Of a stretch of DNA of 64,000 nucleotides, positions 34,370 through 46,750 are shown piece after piece. The DNA comes from Mytilus galloprovincialis (taxonomy: Eukaryota > Mollusca > Bivalvia > Mytilida > Mytilidae). Each line of letters starts with the position of its first letter. Position 1 is the first letter of the stretch. A program made the translations under genes and the position numbers. The DNA is taken from the NCBI RefSeq assembly GCF_965363235.1, contig NC_134842.1, positions 6,475,112 through 6,539,111 of the forward strand, given 5' to 3'. The notes beneath the pieces are model-generated. The model ran no database searches. It was not told the origin of the DNA and saw only the letters and a program-made list of their open reading frames with translations.

Positions 34370-34705
34370 ATTAAGATGATAACACACTGTTGAGTGCTGT
34401 ACCCCTATTTTTGACATTTTTACCTATTGTGTCTGTTTGTTTTGTTTCCCGCATCGTTGACAATATAATGGAATTTGATGCGACTGTCATACAAGTGAAA
34501 GGTTTAGCTAGCTATGAAACCAGGTGCAATCCACCATTTTCTACATAAGAAAAAGCCTGTACCACGTCAGGAATATGACAGTTGTTATCCATTCGTTTGA
34601 TGTGTTTGAACTTTTGATTTTGCCATTTGATCGGGGACTTTCTTTTCTAATTTTCCTCGGAGTTCAGTATTTTTGTGATTTTACTTTTTACATAATTTTG
34701 CATGA
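34370..34705 (+). repeat. Dispersed repeat, family G (long copy)
   Basis: The best preserved long copy in plus orientation: gcgactgtcatacaagtg, ggtgcaatccaccatttt, and the end cggagttcagtatttttgtg. The open frame 34,524-34,742 is a product of the repeat. Confidence 0.65.
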
Positions 34706-37700
34706 CCTTATGGTGAGTCTTTTGTGTTTCTCTATTGTGTAAAGTCTTATCATCAAATATTGGCATTACCAACGTGCACTATGTTATTAAATGATGCGGC
34801 TTTTTCAGTCATTTTATTTTGTGTTATTTATCATTTCAACTATTGTGTTTTACAAATGTTTTTTTGTAATTATTTCATTAATTTTTAAGAGTTCTTCTCT
34901 TTAGATGATTATCATCAATATTAATCACGTATCTAGAATGAGTTCATAATATTATATAATTATAATTTACAAAAAAAGCAAACGTTTAGAAAATTTCTCG
35001 TTCTCAAAGAAATTCACCTAGCATTTTTTATATAAAATGTTTACAAATTAAAACCACACGAGACAGTTTATAAACGACCGTTGACTTTAAATCATTGTTC
35101 AATGTAAAAATTTCAAGAGTATTCAAATCCCTTAATCTGATAACGTATCAAATATATTTGCTGATTATAATTGATATCGAGAGAACGACGTAGTAACACA
35201 TATATATTTGACTATTCTTCAATAAATATACATGTACGTGGTTATTGCTAAACTATTAATAATGCAAAACATACGAACATTTAAAAAAATATATGGGTAG
35301 TTCAAAGGAAAATCTTGCGGTGGTGATACGAAATGCGAGCATTACAATCGTCACTTTCATTGTCTTGTCAAGTTGCATCCTTCGATATGTCTTTAAATTG
35401 AATATTAATAAGTTTACAATTGTTTGCCATAAACTCGTGACTTATTCTTTTTTTTAAAACTTATATTCCGCAGGGGAGCAGTTTTACACAGATTCTAAGA
35501 GGCTGGTAAAACATTAAAAGCAGCAGCAGTTAAAACTATTGGTTAAAATGATCAAATTTTATGATTGAGTGTCTCGATTGGTTCAGAGTCTGCAGCTATC
35601 AACAATAAATAAAATGTTGTCTCAATGAATTATAACTATAAGTCAAACTTTTAGATAACGGTATCATCAATATGAATCCCTAGACTAAAACTTGTTTTAA
35701 GTGTATGTGTGCACCGTCATCCGCTATGCAAATTAAAAGCAACATTCATTCAAAATAAGACGTCAACGCATGTAGCTCAGTAGTTATTTAGTTATACAGT
35801 GGATACTCGGACACATCGTATGAATCAATTAATTCGGGATTGTAACAGTAAAATTTATGTGGTGTTGATAAAATGTTTTATATGTATTAGTTGTATTGAT
35901 TTTGAACAAATATCGTAAACTGTAAGTCATCTTTGCCATGCTCTCAATGAATATAATCCAAACCAGCCGATGTGCATAGTTGCCATATAAAAGTTCTGCT
36001 AGATATGTTAAAATCTTGAACTTTACAGTGTATGAACATATAATAAATATATATATAAATTGATTTATCCGGCCCTTGATCCTGAACCATATAAATAGAT
36101 TCGGGATATCAATAGATATAGTCGAGGGAAATGCCAACAATTTGCTTAGTAATGAACTGGATAAATGCTATTTTGTGTTATATACTTATATCCAATGAAC
36201 TTGGGTTTAATTCAAATTTTGGTAGCACAGAAAAATTCTACAAAAACATTTAGGAAAATTACAAATCCCCAATCCTCGTCTAGTGTATTAATATAGTAAC
36301 GATAACTATAGCTTTCCCAAAAAAAAAACTTAATTTCAACTACATTTCAACGTGTGGTCGGGTTGTCTAGATGTTAGACTAAACATCTGTTTAAGTGTCT
36401 TTTTTTCCTGTTATCTCATGTATAGTTTTTATTCTACTTGAAAAATATGATTAAAAATATGGATTAAACTAATCAACGTCGGTGCATTCATTATCAGATC
36501 AGTAATATGTTAGGGTCAAAGTTATGGAGGCCCGCTTTAACGTATTTGACATTTTAAAGCCATGATATGCAATTGAATTAAGAGCTGAGCAGATGATACA
36601 GACAGTGGAACGACCGATAATACATAACAATAAATAATACCACAGATAGTATAGGACAGTTTGACAGTTTACACAAACCAAAAACACTTTTCTCTTCCCT
36701 AAATAGACAGGAAAAAAGATACATAGATAGCCCCATTTGATACTGGTACATGATGTATACAAGATTAAATGGGTGTTTTTCAAACGCATAAGTTCTTTAG
36801 AATTAAGATGTAAAAAGATATTCCTTTGTAATAAGATCGTTTTGAATTTCAAATACACAATATTTCAATAATGACTTACCTTTTAATTTTTGTAATGTTA
36901 ATTGTGGAAAATTAACACACCTAAAGACCAACGAAGGTCGTATTAATACAGATGTATATATTGATCGATAATAAATTTAAGATACCAATCGACTCTTGAC
37001 GACGAACTACGTGTCACCGTTAGATAACTTATATCTAAATCGCAGGTAAGCCTTGTGTATTAATTGCAATATAAATCATGTTCTGCACGCTACATTCTTA
37101 TTATTTACTTTGGTAATTGTAACCTGATTTTTATTGAATGTTCTTTAATGGAACTTTTGTTATTCCATCGATAAAAAGTTAAAGGGTAAGATTTAAGATA
37201 TAAAAAACTAGTTTTATTTTCTTCGTATAGATATTTTCGTCTGAGTTCTATCTTTGTAGAACCAGCAAACAAATGCATTTCTCGAGTTTGAAATGGTTTG
37301 GTAACAAGCTTTTTATTTGGTAACTTACATGTTTAACATAATTTTTAAACTTATCACGTATCTCATTCTTGTGTTTCATCCATGTTTATTTTTCTTTGAT
37401 GTATGTATAAGAAATGTATAAGAATGTACACCTAATATATTTTTACAAACCGGAATGACTTTGATAGCAATAAAACATATGTGTATTAAGTTAGATGTGG
37501 GATCTTAACTTAAATCCATTAATTAAGTTCACATCCTGCATTTTTGCAACAGGATTTGTAAAAAAAATATATCTCTGTAATAAATATGATAACCACTAAA
37601 TATAGCATGACAAGTCTAACACAGTAATTTCCTACAACTTTCGAAATTTGCACTTTTCATTAAAGATCTAGACTGATTGTTATCTGCCATTTCAAATCAA

Positions 37701-38194
37701 AAAAGGAGGAAGACACCCTAGCTACCTAAAATACATTCGTATATATTATTATAAATTGTGTTATCTTGTTTTATATATATTACTATATCTGAAATGTATG
37801 CCCCTTACATTTTTCAGGTCAAGAATTTTAAATTTCAACTCCTATAGTTTTACGCATATAGATAACCTACTATCACACATCATAATACAGCCTACATAAA
37901 TATCTTTTATCCTCAAAATGATTCTCAGGGGTTTTGTGTTACTAAGTATCTAGGTATTTTGTACACAGAAGTTTGTTTTACTGTTGTTTGTTTTGGGTTT
38001 TTTTTCTTTTTGATCCTCAGAATTTGGATTTGTGGGCGTTTTTTTTTCTTACAACAGGAATACATTACTTTTCTGTTTTAAAGTTAACACAAGCTGTTTT
38101 TGTTAAATTATTTCTAATTACTGTTTTATTTAAACATTGTTGACTTTTTCATAAAAATTGGTACAGATAATCTTGATTCGTAATCAAAGCAAAA
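34706..38194. other. Long gene-free stretch
   Basis: About 3.5 kb without a convincing gene, RNA or repeat. The open frames at 35,829-36,140 and 36,499-36,858 (minus) have no domain and no splice or composition support. A small stem (agatgtt with aacatct) lies at about 36,370. This is the largest unexplained single-copy stretch in the window. Confidence 0.45.
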
Positions 38195-38390
38195 AGTTAA
38201 ATCACAAAAATACTGAATTCCGAGGAAAATTCAAAAGTTCCTAAACAAAGTGCAAAATCAAATGATAAAACACATCAAACGAATGATTTGTCATATGCCT
38301 GACTTGGTAAAGGCATTTTCAAATGTAGAAAATGGTGGATTGAACCTGGTTTTATAGCGTTGAACCTCTCACTTGTATGTCATTTAAAAA
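38195..38390 (-). repeat. Dispersed repeat, family G
   Basis: Reverse copy with cctgacttggtaaagg and ggtggattgaacctgg, upstream of the short B-box gene. Confidence 0.65.
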
Positions 38391-38875
38391 AAATAATGGT
38401 TCAATAAACTCGTTTTCCAGTGAAATCAGTTGGAATGTGGAAATCTGTCGAAAAGGCATTTTTTTCTCTATGTGTAAACATTTGTAACGAAAATATATTT
38501 TGTGTTAGCAACGTCATTACATGTACCTCCCCTGTAACTGTATCGTATGCCCTTAATGTGATAGAAATAAAAACTTTGCCTTTTACTAGACCGACACACT
38601 TAGCTTGATTCTTAACATGCTTGTTTACTAGGCTACAGTCTGTAGGACGACATGTTTCTTTTCCCGTACTCATTATTCAGACTCCAATCCGTGTTTGCCC
38701 TTGATTGCAAAGTTAAAGAACTTAGGTTTGGCCTGGCCTGGGTTGGAACCCATGACCTACCACAACCAACATCACACTACAACGATATCACTGTTATTCC
38801 TTTTTCATGTATTATGAAAAATGTCGATCAATATTTTGATTATGCTTTCTACACAAATTATGTTTCAATTGCGGA

Positions 38876-39538
38876 ATGGATACTGCATATTTCCCTTGCT
38901 TCCCGTGTAATAGTGAAGGAAGTTCAAAGCCAAAAACAGACGCTTTTGCCGTTTGCCTAGAATGTAGTGAATACTTTTGCCATATTTGTAAAGACATGCA
39001 TTCTAAATTTCCGCAATTGAAGAATCACAGTATTATTCCGATATCACATATTTCTTCTTTCCCTCGTGACTTGATGAATAGACTGCACAAATGCGAATCG
39101 CATCATACGGAAATAGCCGAATATTATTGTTCCTTTCATTGTAATGCTTTCTGTTTTGTTTGTTTAATGGCGTTACACAGAAATTGTAGTTTCACAAAGT
39201 TATCTGATGTTTCAAGAGGTGTTAAACTATCTACTAGGTTCAATGAAATGGAGAAACGATTAGCTGTGAAATGTGAATCCGCGAAGGATTTGTTTAACAA
39301 TAAATCAGAAAACCTAAATGATATTCTCCGTCAAAAGACAAAGCTCGAAACTGAGTTGTCTTCGTGTGTTTGTCGTATCAATAGTTATATGAACGAATTA
39401 ATTGAAAATGTAAAAAAAGTATTTGAAAAAGAAATGCAAAGGCTTCAAACAGATTTGGAACAAATAAGAATGCAATCAAAAGATCAAAACAGGTTAAGAA
39501 AAATTGGTAAAAGACTTAAATGGACATGTTATATTTAG
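38876..39538 (+). CDS. Shortened TRIM-like B-box protein, 220 residues
   Basis: Starts MDTAYFPCFPCN. B-box 1 is complete (C8, C11, C27, C30, C35, C38, H42, H51). A second B-box (CESHHTEIAEYYCSFHC, then CFVCLMALHRNC) and the start of a coiled coil follow. It is closely related over its whole length to the N-terminal half of the gene at 25,434-27,125 (shared HSKFP, NHSIIP, YYC-FHC-AFCF). It stops in the coiled coil and no propeller is found in the roughly 300 bp that follow, where a reverse transcriptase relic begins. Unlike the other three genes, it has no clear acceptor before the ATG. It may be a truncated, possibly nonfunctional paralogue, or a short functional form. Its strand is opposite to its relative. 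Confidence 0.65.
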   Translation: MDTAYFPCFPCNSEGSSKPKTDAFAVCLECSEYFCHICKDMHSKFPQLKNHSIIPISHISSFPRDLMNRLHKCESHHTEIAEYYCSFHCNAFCFVCLMALHRNCSFTKLSDVSRGVKLSTRFNEMEKRLAVKCESAKDLFNNKSENLNDILRQKTKLETELSSCVCRINSYMNELIENVKKVFEKEMQRLQTDLEQIRMQSKDQNRLRKIGKRLKWTCYI

Positions 39539-39839
39539 CCATTTTGATAAATCTTAAAAGTTCCATCTTCAAGCTTTAAAATAAACACTGAGTAAATCTT
39601 ATTGGGAAAAAAACACCGAGAGTACAAAAATACACACCTGTCTGGGCATATAAGGAATTTGACAATAACCTTTTCAAAAGATAAAATTTACAATTAGTGC
39701 CATTTCCATTTAACCTTTGCAATCAGCAATACAAAAGCTGGGATGAGAATATAATTTTGATAAAGTATTAATTTTCCTACGATATGTTTTTTTTACAAAT
39801 CTGTATAAATATGACACACTTATTAGGACATGAACTAGA

Positions 39840-40765
39840 ATACGAAGTTCTCAGGTTATGAGACTCTCTCATCTTGCAATAGTATTAAAATATTTGATTT
39901 GTCTACACTTTACACAAGTATTCCCCATTTCAATTAAAAAGTCAAATTGAAAGAGTTGGCAATATCTTTTAACTTACTTTCCGCTATATCAATTATGTTC
40001 TCTCACCAAATAATTCAAAATTTGGGGACTATGTAGAATGCATCTTTCCAATCGAACAAGAGATAAACAGATACAGTCAAGTCTGCCTCATATCTTGACT
40101 GACATATACAAATTGACAATGAGGATCGGTTGAAAACAAAACTTTACGACCAAAGAGATGATTTCAGCTTCCCACATTTGAATTTTCCATTTCTATGTAG
40201 CAACATTCCAGCAGTGCCTGTATCGGAGTATTTATCTCCAAATAAATACTGATTTCCGGGCTTGTTTCCTATCACGGTTTTCGTAAGGCGGGCTTGTTTC
40301 CTATCATGATTTTCTTGAGGCTTGCTACTCAAAAGGAAGTACCAAATGGTGAAGTTGAAATCATCACTTCATAAATTTTACGGACGCCATCACGATTTGG
40401 TTGACCGTAATGGAATAACCTTTCCAAAGATGATATCGGATATGTTCCTTATGTCGTTACTGCAATCCACTTCCTTTTGCACCACTAATCTGACCTACCG
40501 AATAAGACTATTTACCGGGTGTGTAATAATATGAACAACTCGACAGGTGCCACATGTTGAGCAGGATCTACTAACCCTTCCAGAGCACATGAGATCATCC
40601 ACTAGTATTTTGTGGGGTTCGTGTTGCTTAGTCTTCAGTTTTCTATGTTATGTCATTTGTACTACCAATATTTGTCTGTTTATCTGTTTTTATTCTTTAA
40701 GCCATGGCTATTTTTTATCTATGAGTTTGACAGTCCCTCTGGTATCTTCCGCCCTCTTTTAGAAG
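39840..40765 (+). mobile_element. Penelope-related RT relic with 3' UTR, family T
   Basis: A decayed reverse transcriptase on the plus strand. Pieces such as FDLSTLYTSIPHFN (about 39,895), KLYDQRDDFSFPHLNFPF (about 40,145) and KLKSSLHKFYGRHHDLVDRNG (about 40,350-40,415) match the RT of the element at 52,361-53,668. The common 3' UTR follows (gccacatgttgagcagg at about 40,548) to the terminus near 40,765. Many breaks; not functional. Confidence 0.7.
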
Positions 40766-41045
40766 AACTAGTTCAAATCCGCCATATTTGGCATGTGTCT
40801 AGCCCAAGAAAGGTGCCTGTAATTCAGGGATTTTCGTTTCCTTGATTAGCTTTTCGTTCATTATTTTGTACATAAATAAGGCCGTTAGTTTTCTCGTTTG
40901 AATTAATTTATATTGTGTCACTTTAGAGCCTTTTATAGCTGACTATGCAGCCGTATGGTGACCTGCAATAGTTGTCAACTTCTATGTCAGTTGGTCTCTG
41001 GTGTAGAGTTGTCTCATTGGCGATCAAACCTCATCTTCTTATTTT
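40745..41045 (+). repeat. Family S retroelement 3' end
   Basis: Markers are aaataaggccgttagttt and the tail catcttcttatttttt. It lies immediately left of the duplicated block, like the family S copy at 10,905-11,116. Confidence 0.65.
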
Positions 41046-41384
41046 TTTTTATTAGCTCCCGTCACCATAGTTTTGCTCAGTCAGATCATTCTTTTGCATG
41101 TACATGTAATTAATTTCTTCTCACGATTGTTTCTCTATTGGAATAACTCAATATGGATGTCATTTTATTAGTTGACCATTTCCTATATCTATATCATAAT
41201 ATACATACTTATCTTACCTCCTATACACATCTTGTTTTTAATATGTATCATTACTGATATCATGTAGCATAATTTAAAATGACTTTTGCGATTAAAAAGG
41301 TTGTTTTAACACGGCGGGTGCCACATGTTGAGCATGTTGTCTTTTTCTTTTCTGGCCACATTTTTGTCCTTCTATTTTAATTTT

Positions 41385-44300
41385 TTTTTTTTTTTTTTAT
41401 TCAACAACAGTATTGCTCGCTGTTAACAATTACTCCACTGACACAGCTATCTCAGTGAAGGTCCCTGTTTCATTAGTACCAGAAGTTCAGGGATTCTTCA
41501 GGTAGATAAACTGCATATTGTTAGTCGTTTACAAAATATTATAAATATTACATCAATATAGATAAAAAATGCTATTCTAATTATATTAAAGTATTTATAT
41601 TATATAGTCTTATTTTCGGAAAATTTTCATAGTTCATCCGAGTTTGGGATGACTTCTATCAGTTTCCATGTGTTTCCGGATAACGGTTTTTTCAATCAAT
41701 ATCGAAAAAGATTGTAATTATCTTTGATCTACATCATCATTCAGGTAAGACAGCTATAATTTGAAAGAATAATAGTCGTACGGTAATCAAAGAACAACTA
41801 TGCTGTTTTTTGGGTTTGTTTTTTTTTGTTATGTATAATGCCTCGTACCAGATTATAATATAAATATTGTAATTAATGTCTATCAAGCATCTTAAATAAA
41901 TACAAAATTAGATAATAAATTAATTAATACACAATGATAACTTTACCAACCATGTTATCAGTTCAAACAATTCAAATACACTTAAATAATTTTCCTTATA
42001 TTCCTTTTCTTTCATGGTTAAAAAAATTGTTTTGTAGAACGAGCCTATTTCTAAACTCAGTTTTAAAAACAGAAAATACATTTATCTTCTTTGTTCTAAA
42101 CTCTGACAAATAGTGTATTTTGTGAATTGAAAATATAATAACTGTAAGAAAAAAATTAATATCATAATATTCTATATCATTTATTTTGTAACCCCAAATC
42201 AAATTTTTTAGTGTTAAAATGTGTTTTCCAAGTTTCACTTTTTCTAACAGATTAAATATGTCTTTCCAAAATTTATCAAGAAAGTGGCATGTAATAAAAA
42301 AGTGTTCATAATCTTCTGTAATATTACAGTGATTACAGTTTGAGTTTTGGCATATTTTCCATTGTTTTAATAAAACTTTGTTTGGAAGAATAAAATGTAA
42401 TAGTTTCCATCTGAAAATTTATAATTTATTTTCTTTCAAATAATTATGAACAAATTTAAGTATGTTTTGAGCTTTATTTTCTATGTTTTCAAAATTTAGT
42501 AGTCTCTTCCATTTGTAAAAGCCAACTGGTATTTCTTTATCTTGTTCTAATAGTATTTTGTAAATTTTACTTGTTTCTAATTTATTTATATTTTGTTTAA
42601 AGTTATCTTTGTCATAAATATACACAACATTATCTGTTAGTACATTAGTTGTTCTTGAACATTTTTCAGCTAATATTTTAACCCATTCTTTTGGTATAGC
42701 TTTTTTTAATTTTAAAAATTCAGTAATCCAGTTTGTCTTTTTATTAAGCTTTTGTCTAATAAATCTTTCTGTTATATTTCCAGATTCATCTATGATATCA
42801 TTTATGTATATTATGTTGCTATCTATCCAGTTTTAGAATAATAATATTTTTTCTTGAAATTTTATCCACTGATTTCCCCAAATAACTTGTTGGCGGATTA
42901 GTCTGTAGATTTTGGGGTATTTATTATTATTATTTTTGTTCTTGATCCAAACTTTGATTATATCAAGATAAAACTCTGGTATCTTTTTTATATCTGGTAT
43001 TGAATTTATACTATCCAGATTCATTTGCAATATAAGAAGATTATTTCCAAATTTGTTTAAATAAAATTTTGGTATTACCGTCCAGTTTAAGAATTGCTTT
43101 GCATTTAATCTTTTAATCCAACCTATTTTTATTGTTTCTATGTATTTCTCTAAATTAATCATTTTTAATCCCCCATTTAATTTGTCGTAACTTAGTACGG
43201 AGCGTTTAACTTTTTCTGTTTTGTTATTCCATAAAAATTCATATATCATTTTTTTAAACTGGTTTAAATACTCTTTATCTATGGTTGAGACAGATGCTAA
43301 AAATGTAATATTAGGAATAATTAATGATTTAGTAACTGTTATCCTTCCTATCATGGTTAAGTTTCTCTTTTTCCAATTAAGAATAATTTTTGCTGATTTT
43401 TCTAAAAGTTTTTCAGCATTTAATCTTTGACACTCTTTTTTATTATGACCAAAATATATACCTAGGCTTTTTACAGGTATATTTGTCCAGTTAATATTTT
43501 CTTGTTTATCTTTGCAGTTTTTTTGCTTCCCAAGCCAAACACCCTCAGTTTTAGCTCTGTTTAATTTCAAACCTGACAATGTTCCAAATGTTTCAATCAT
43601 ATTAAGTGCTTTTGAAATGTCTTGTTTTGTTCTAAGAAAAAGAGTGGTATCATCTGCTAGTTGACTAATTTTTAATGTGTGAGTTTTGCCATCAAGTTTA
43701 ATTTCAAAGCCTTTGAGGTCATGATCTTGTCTGATCCTACATGCTAAAATTTCAACAGCAATTACAAAAATTATCGCACTGCATTGGCACCCTTGCCTAA
43801 TCTCACGAAAAATGCTTATAGGTTTTGAAATCCAACCATTGTTTATAACTGAGCTTTTAATATCAGTATATAGAACTTTAATCCATTTCAACATTGAACT
43901 TTTGAATCCAATTTTTTTTAAAGCTAAAAACATGAAATCCCACTCTAAAGAATCAAAAGCTTTAGAGAAATCTAAGAAAAGAAGAGCTCCCTCTATGTTG
44001 ATTTTTTCTGCAAAATCAATGATATCTTGAATTTGTCTAATGTTATATCCAATATATCTATTTTTTACATACCCATTTTGATCCCCATGAATAATTTGTG
44101 GTAATATTTTACTAATTCTTTGTGCTAATGACTGAGCTACAATCTTTGTATCTACATTTAATAATGTTATTGGCCTATAGTTATCTAAAGATAGTGGGTC
44201 ATTTTTTTTTATGTAGAAGGGAATAACTCCTATTTTTTGTAAATTAGTTAACTCCCCTTTTTCATATGAAAAATTGAATGTATTAACAGCAAATTCTTTC

Positions 44301-45048
44301 AGATCTTCCCAAAATATCTTGTAAAACTCTACACTTAAACCATCAATGCCTGGGGCTTTATTGAGTTTCATTTTAAATAGAGATTCTGTGCATTCCTGGA
44401 TACTTAATAGACCTTCCATACTTTCACTTTCTTTATTGGTTAATTTATGATCAATTTCTGTATTCATAATGTAATCTTTAATATAAGTTATGTTAGGGTT
44501 TGAACTTTTGTATATATCTTGATAAAATTCTCTTTCAAGTTGCAATATTTTTGTAGGATCTCTGTGTATCTCCCCATCTTTATCTTTAAGGGCTGTTATT
44601 GTTTTTTTTGTTTGCCTAGATTTTTCTAATCCTAAAAAGAATTTTGTATTTTTTCCCCTTCTTCCACCCACTTAATTCTAGATCTAATTTGTGCCCCTTT
44701 AGTTTTCGCTTCATATAAATTACTAAGTTTGTTTTCTAATTTATTGATTTCATCATTGAAATAGGCAATAACATCTTCAAATTTATACATTCATTTAATT
44801 TTTTAAGTTTATTTTCTAAAATGTTTACTTCTTTTACATTGTTTTGTGCTTTCCTTTTACAGAATGCTATAGTATAGTCTCGCACCTCTGTTTTAAAGAG
44901 ATCCCATTGAAGCCCAACGTCGTTGGTAAGTAATACTTTACATTCATACTGTTTTGTAAGTTTTTTAATTATGTTTTGATACTCATTATTTTCTAAAACA
45001 CTATTATTTATTTTAAAATATCCTTTTCCTTTTTGTTGTGATCTACAG
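41385..45048 (-). mobile_element. L1-type LINE, 5' truncated, with poly(A) tail and 14-bp target duplication
   Basis: Minus-strand element of about 3.7 kb. Its poly(A) tail appears as a T run at 41,381-41,398. The target duplication tctattttaatttt occurs at 41,371-41,384 and 45,049-45,062. The duplicate block at about 11,355-11,372 shows the unoccupied site. It encodes a reverse transcriptase (42,833-44,671), then a Cys/His zf-RVT-like C-terminus (about 42,000-42,420: CQNSNCNHC, EDYEHFFITCHFLDKFW). The endonuclease and ORF1 are missing, consistent with 5' truncation during target-primed reverse transcription. Confidence 0.88.
42833..44671 (-). CDS. LINE reverse transcriptase (L1 superfamily), partial
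   Basis: 612-residue open part of a larger polyprotein. The motifs are in L1 order: KAPGIDGLSVEFYKIFW, NYRPITLLNVDTKIVAQSLA, GALLFLDFSKAFDSLEW (first catalytic Asp), REIRQGCQCSAIIFVIAVE, and LADDTTLFL (catalytic Asp pair; many relatives read FADD). Upstream in another frame lies IKWVEEGEK, so a one-base change in an A run near 44,655 separates it from the expected EGEKNTKFF. Downstream, the C-terminal region continues in other frames (42,419-42,625 and 41,996-42,420). The listed start is only the first Met of the open part. The element copy is therefore nonfunctional but fairly young. Confidence 0.85.
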   Translation of the reverse strand: MGGRRGKNTKFFLGLEKSRQTKKTITALKDKDGEIHRDPTKILQLEREFYQDIYKSSNPNITYIKDYIMNTEIDHKLTNKESESMEGLLSIQECTESLFKMKLNKAPGIDGLSVEFYKIFWEDLKEFAVNTFNFSYEKGELTNLQKIGVIPFYIKKNDPLSLDNYRPITLLNVDTKIVAQSLAQRISKILPQIIHGDQNGYVKNRYIGYNIRQIQDIIDFAEKINIEGALLFLDFSKAFDSLEWDFMFLALKKIGFKSSMLKWIKVLYTDIKSSVINNGWISKPISIFREIRQGCQCSAIIFVIAVEILACRIRQDHDLKGFEIKLDGKTHTLKISQLADDTTLFLRTKQDISKALNMIETFGTLSGLKLNRAKTEGVWLGKQKNCKDKQENINWTNIPVKSLGIYFGHNKKECQRLNAEKLLEKSAKIILNWKKRNLTMIGRITVTKSLIIPNITFLASVSTIDKEYLNQFKKMIYEFLWNNKTEKVKRSVLSYDKLNGGLKMINLEKYIETIKIGWIKRLNAKQFLNWTVIPKFYLNKFGNNLLILQMNLDSINSIPDIKKIPEFYLDIIKVWIKNKNNNNKYPKIYRLIRQQVIWGNQWIKFQEKILLF

Positions 45049-46034
45049 TCTATTTTAATTTTAGATTTTTTTTAACTTCAGTCCTAATTACGGCATGATC
45101 GACAGTAAGTCTTCTTTTATGAATTCCCCTAATGTGCGCCAAGTAACAAGTTAATAAACGTGAAATTAAACCAGCATAAACTAAACTACTGTGCGACCAG
45201 ACATTCTGTTAGGAACATACAGCTGTTCGATTTAGAATGGTTTATTTCACAAACAAAAAATGAAGTGTATGGATAAATTATATATTCAATACAAGAAGAA
45301 TTATATTTTGAATAAACAGTTTCAAGAGTGTTAGTATTTTATAATACGTAATATTTTGGGAAATCTTACATAAGTTTTCCTTTCAATCTATTTAATTCTG
45401 TTTTGACATAAAACTGAGTCATTATAAATCATATTATTAAGAATGTTAGGAAGATAAACAACAAATACTGAGGAGAAGAAAATAAGATCACATTGACCCA
45501 CACGAAAATTATAACAACAACGCAAATTTTCAAAACAATTCTATCATTTGTCTAGTAAAGTATGATATTTCAAACAAAACTGGCTATAAAATTGACCCTC
45601 AAAGTTAAAGACACAAACAGTAAACCATCAGCCTTCTGTAGCAATCATTTCCACCTTCTGGAACAAGTAATTGACAGGTACGGTAACGATCTTTCTAGTA
45701 TAAACGTAATACATGTGGATTTTTCAAACATTTAAAGTTATTTAATGTTGGGTATTCAAAATATGAGTATTACTTATTAGGTTAAAACATATCCAATTGA
45801 GGAGCTATATTTTTTGTAGATTTTATACAATGAAACATTTTAGGATTTAGTCAATCATGTTAGCTGCAAACATATTATAGTAACAAACAATTTTGTTTTA
45901 AACAACGTGTAGGTTTTTAACTCTATACATGTAGTTATTCGTCAAGGGTGTCGTTTATTTTGTTTATTATTTGTTTTATTAGTAGAAGTTTTATCATTAA
46001 CATGATTAAGACTAAAAAGCAGTAAATACATCAA

Positions 46035-46345
46035 GGGATAAAGATTAATAAAGGCAACAGTAGTATACCGCTGTTCAAAACTCATAAATCTATGGACAAA
46101 AAAACAAAATCGGGGTAACAAACTAAAACTGAGGGATACGCATTAAATATAAGAGGAGAACAACGACACAACAGTAAAATGTAACACACACAGCAACGGA
46201 CTAAGCATTGACAAAATCCGATGAGAATAACCAATATAACATCAAAACCAAAGACATAAAGTACCGTGACACGTCTTATAGTAATGTGAATCCACACTCA
46301 AATATAGGGGAAAACAAACGACACAACGTAAAAATGTTACACACA
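46035..46345 (-). repeat. Dispersed repeat, family H
   Basis: Reverse complement of the 13,690-13,915 family, with aacagtagtataccgctg at its start. Confidence 0.6.
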
Positions 46346-46349
46346 CAGA

Positions 46350-46750
46350 AACGAACTATGATATAACAATGGCCATTTTCCTGACTTGGTACAGGACATT
46401 TTTAAAGAAAAAAATGTTGGGTTGATCCTGGTTTTGGGGCATGCCAAACCTCGCACTTTGATGGGATTGTTAAATATAACATTAAAATGAAAACATAATA
46501 CTTCAGGACTACAATATAAATAAATAGGAGAACGTATTAGGCAAGGAAACACATAATTAATAGATAACAAAAGGCATCAGGTTTAAAATTCAATACGTCA
46601 AAAACGCGCCCCGTCCAAACAAGACTTACCAGTGACGCCCAGATATAAAAGTTCGAAAGTCAAAAAAAGGTACAAAGTTGTACAGCTCTGACGATCATAA
46701 GTTGAAAAAGGTTGTGCCAAATACGGCTAGGGTTTTCTGCTTGTGATAAG
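46350..46750 (-). repeat. Family G-like and hammerhead-derived repeat, subfamily R3
   Basis: 46,375-46,480 carries tgacttggtacagg and gggttgatcctggtttt (family G-like). About 46,560-46,745, read on the minus strand, is a module homologous to R2: it starts with agccgtatttggcacaac, passes a decayed hammerhead and ends near ttgttatctatt. Confidence 0.55.
46594..46640 (-). ncRNA. Hammerhead relic, subfamily R3
   Basis: Minus strand: GGGCGTCA, then a core reading CTGGTAA, stem II GTC/GAC kept, then GGGGC where GAAAC is expected. It is clearly derived from the hammerhead module but inactive by sequence. Confidence 0.5.

Larger units (their letters stand above)
41226..46060 (+). repeat. Duplicated block, copy II (partner 11,115-12,390), split by a LINE
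   Basis: 41,226-41,384 and 45,063-46,060 align in order with 11,115-12,390. The intervening 3.7 kb is a LINE with a target duplication. Sequence drift between copies includes many small insertions and deletions. Confidence 0.8.

Noticed and set aside
35770-35840. tRNA-like A-box (tagctcagtagtta) near 35,772
   Set aside because: No matching B-box at the right distance and no cloverleaf can be drawn.
35829-36858. Minus-strand open frames of 103 and 119 residues
   Set aside because: No domain, no splice context, and codon use like the AT-rich background.
38738-38765. B-box-like ggttggaaccc near 38,743
   Set aside because: No A-box or acceptor stem around it; not enough for a tRNA or SINE call.
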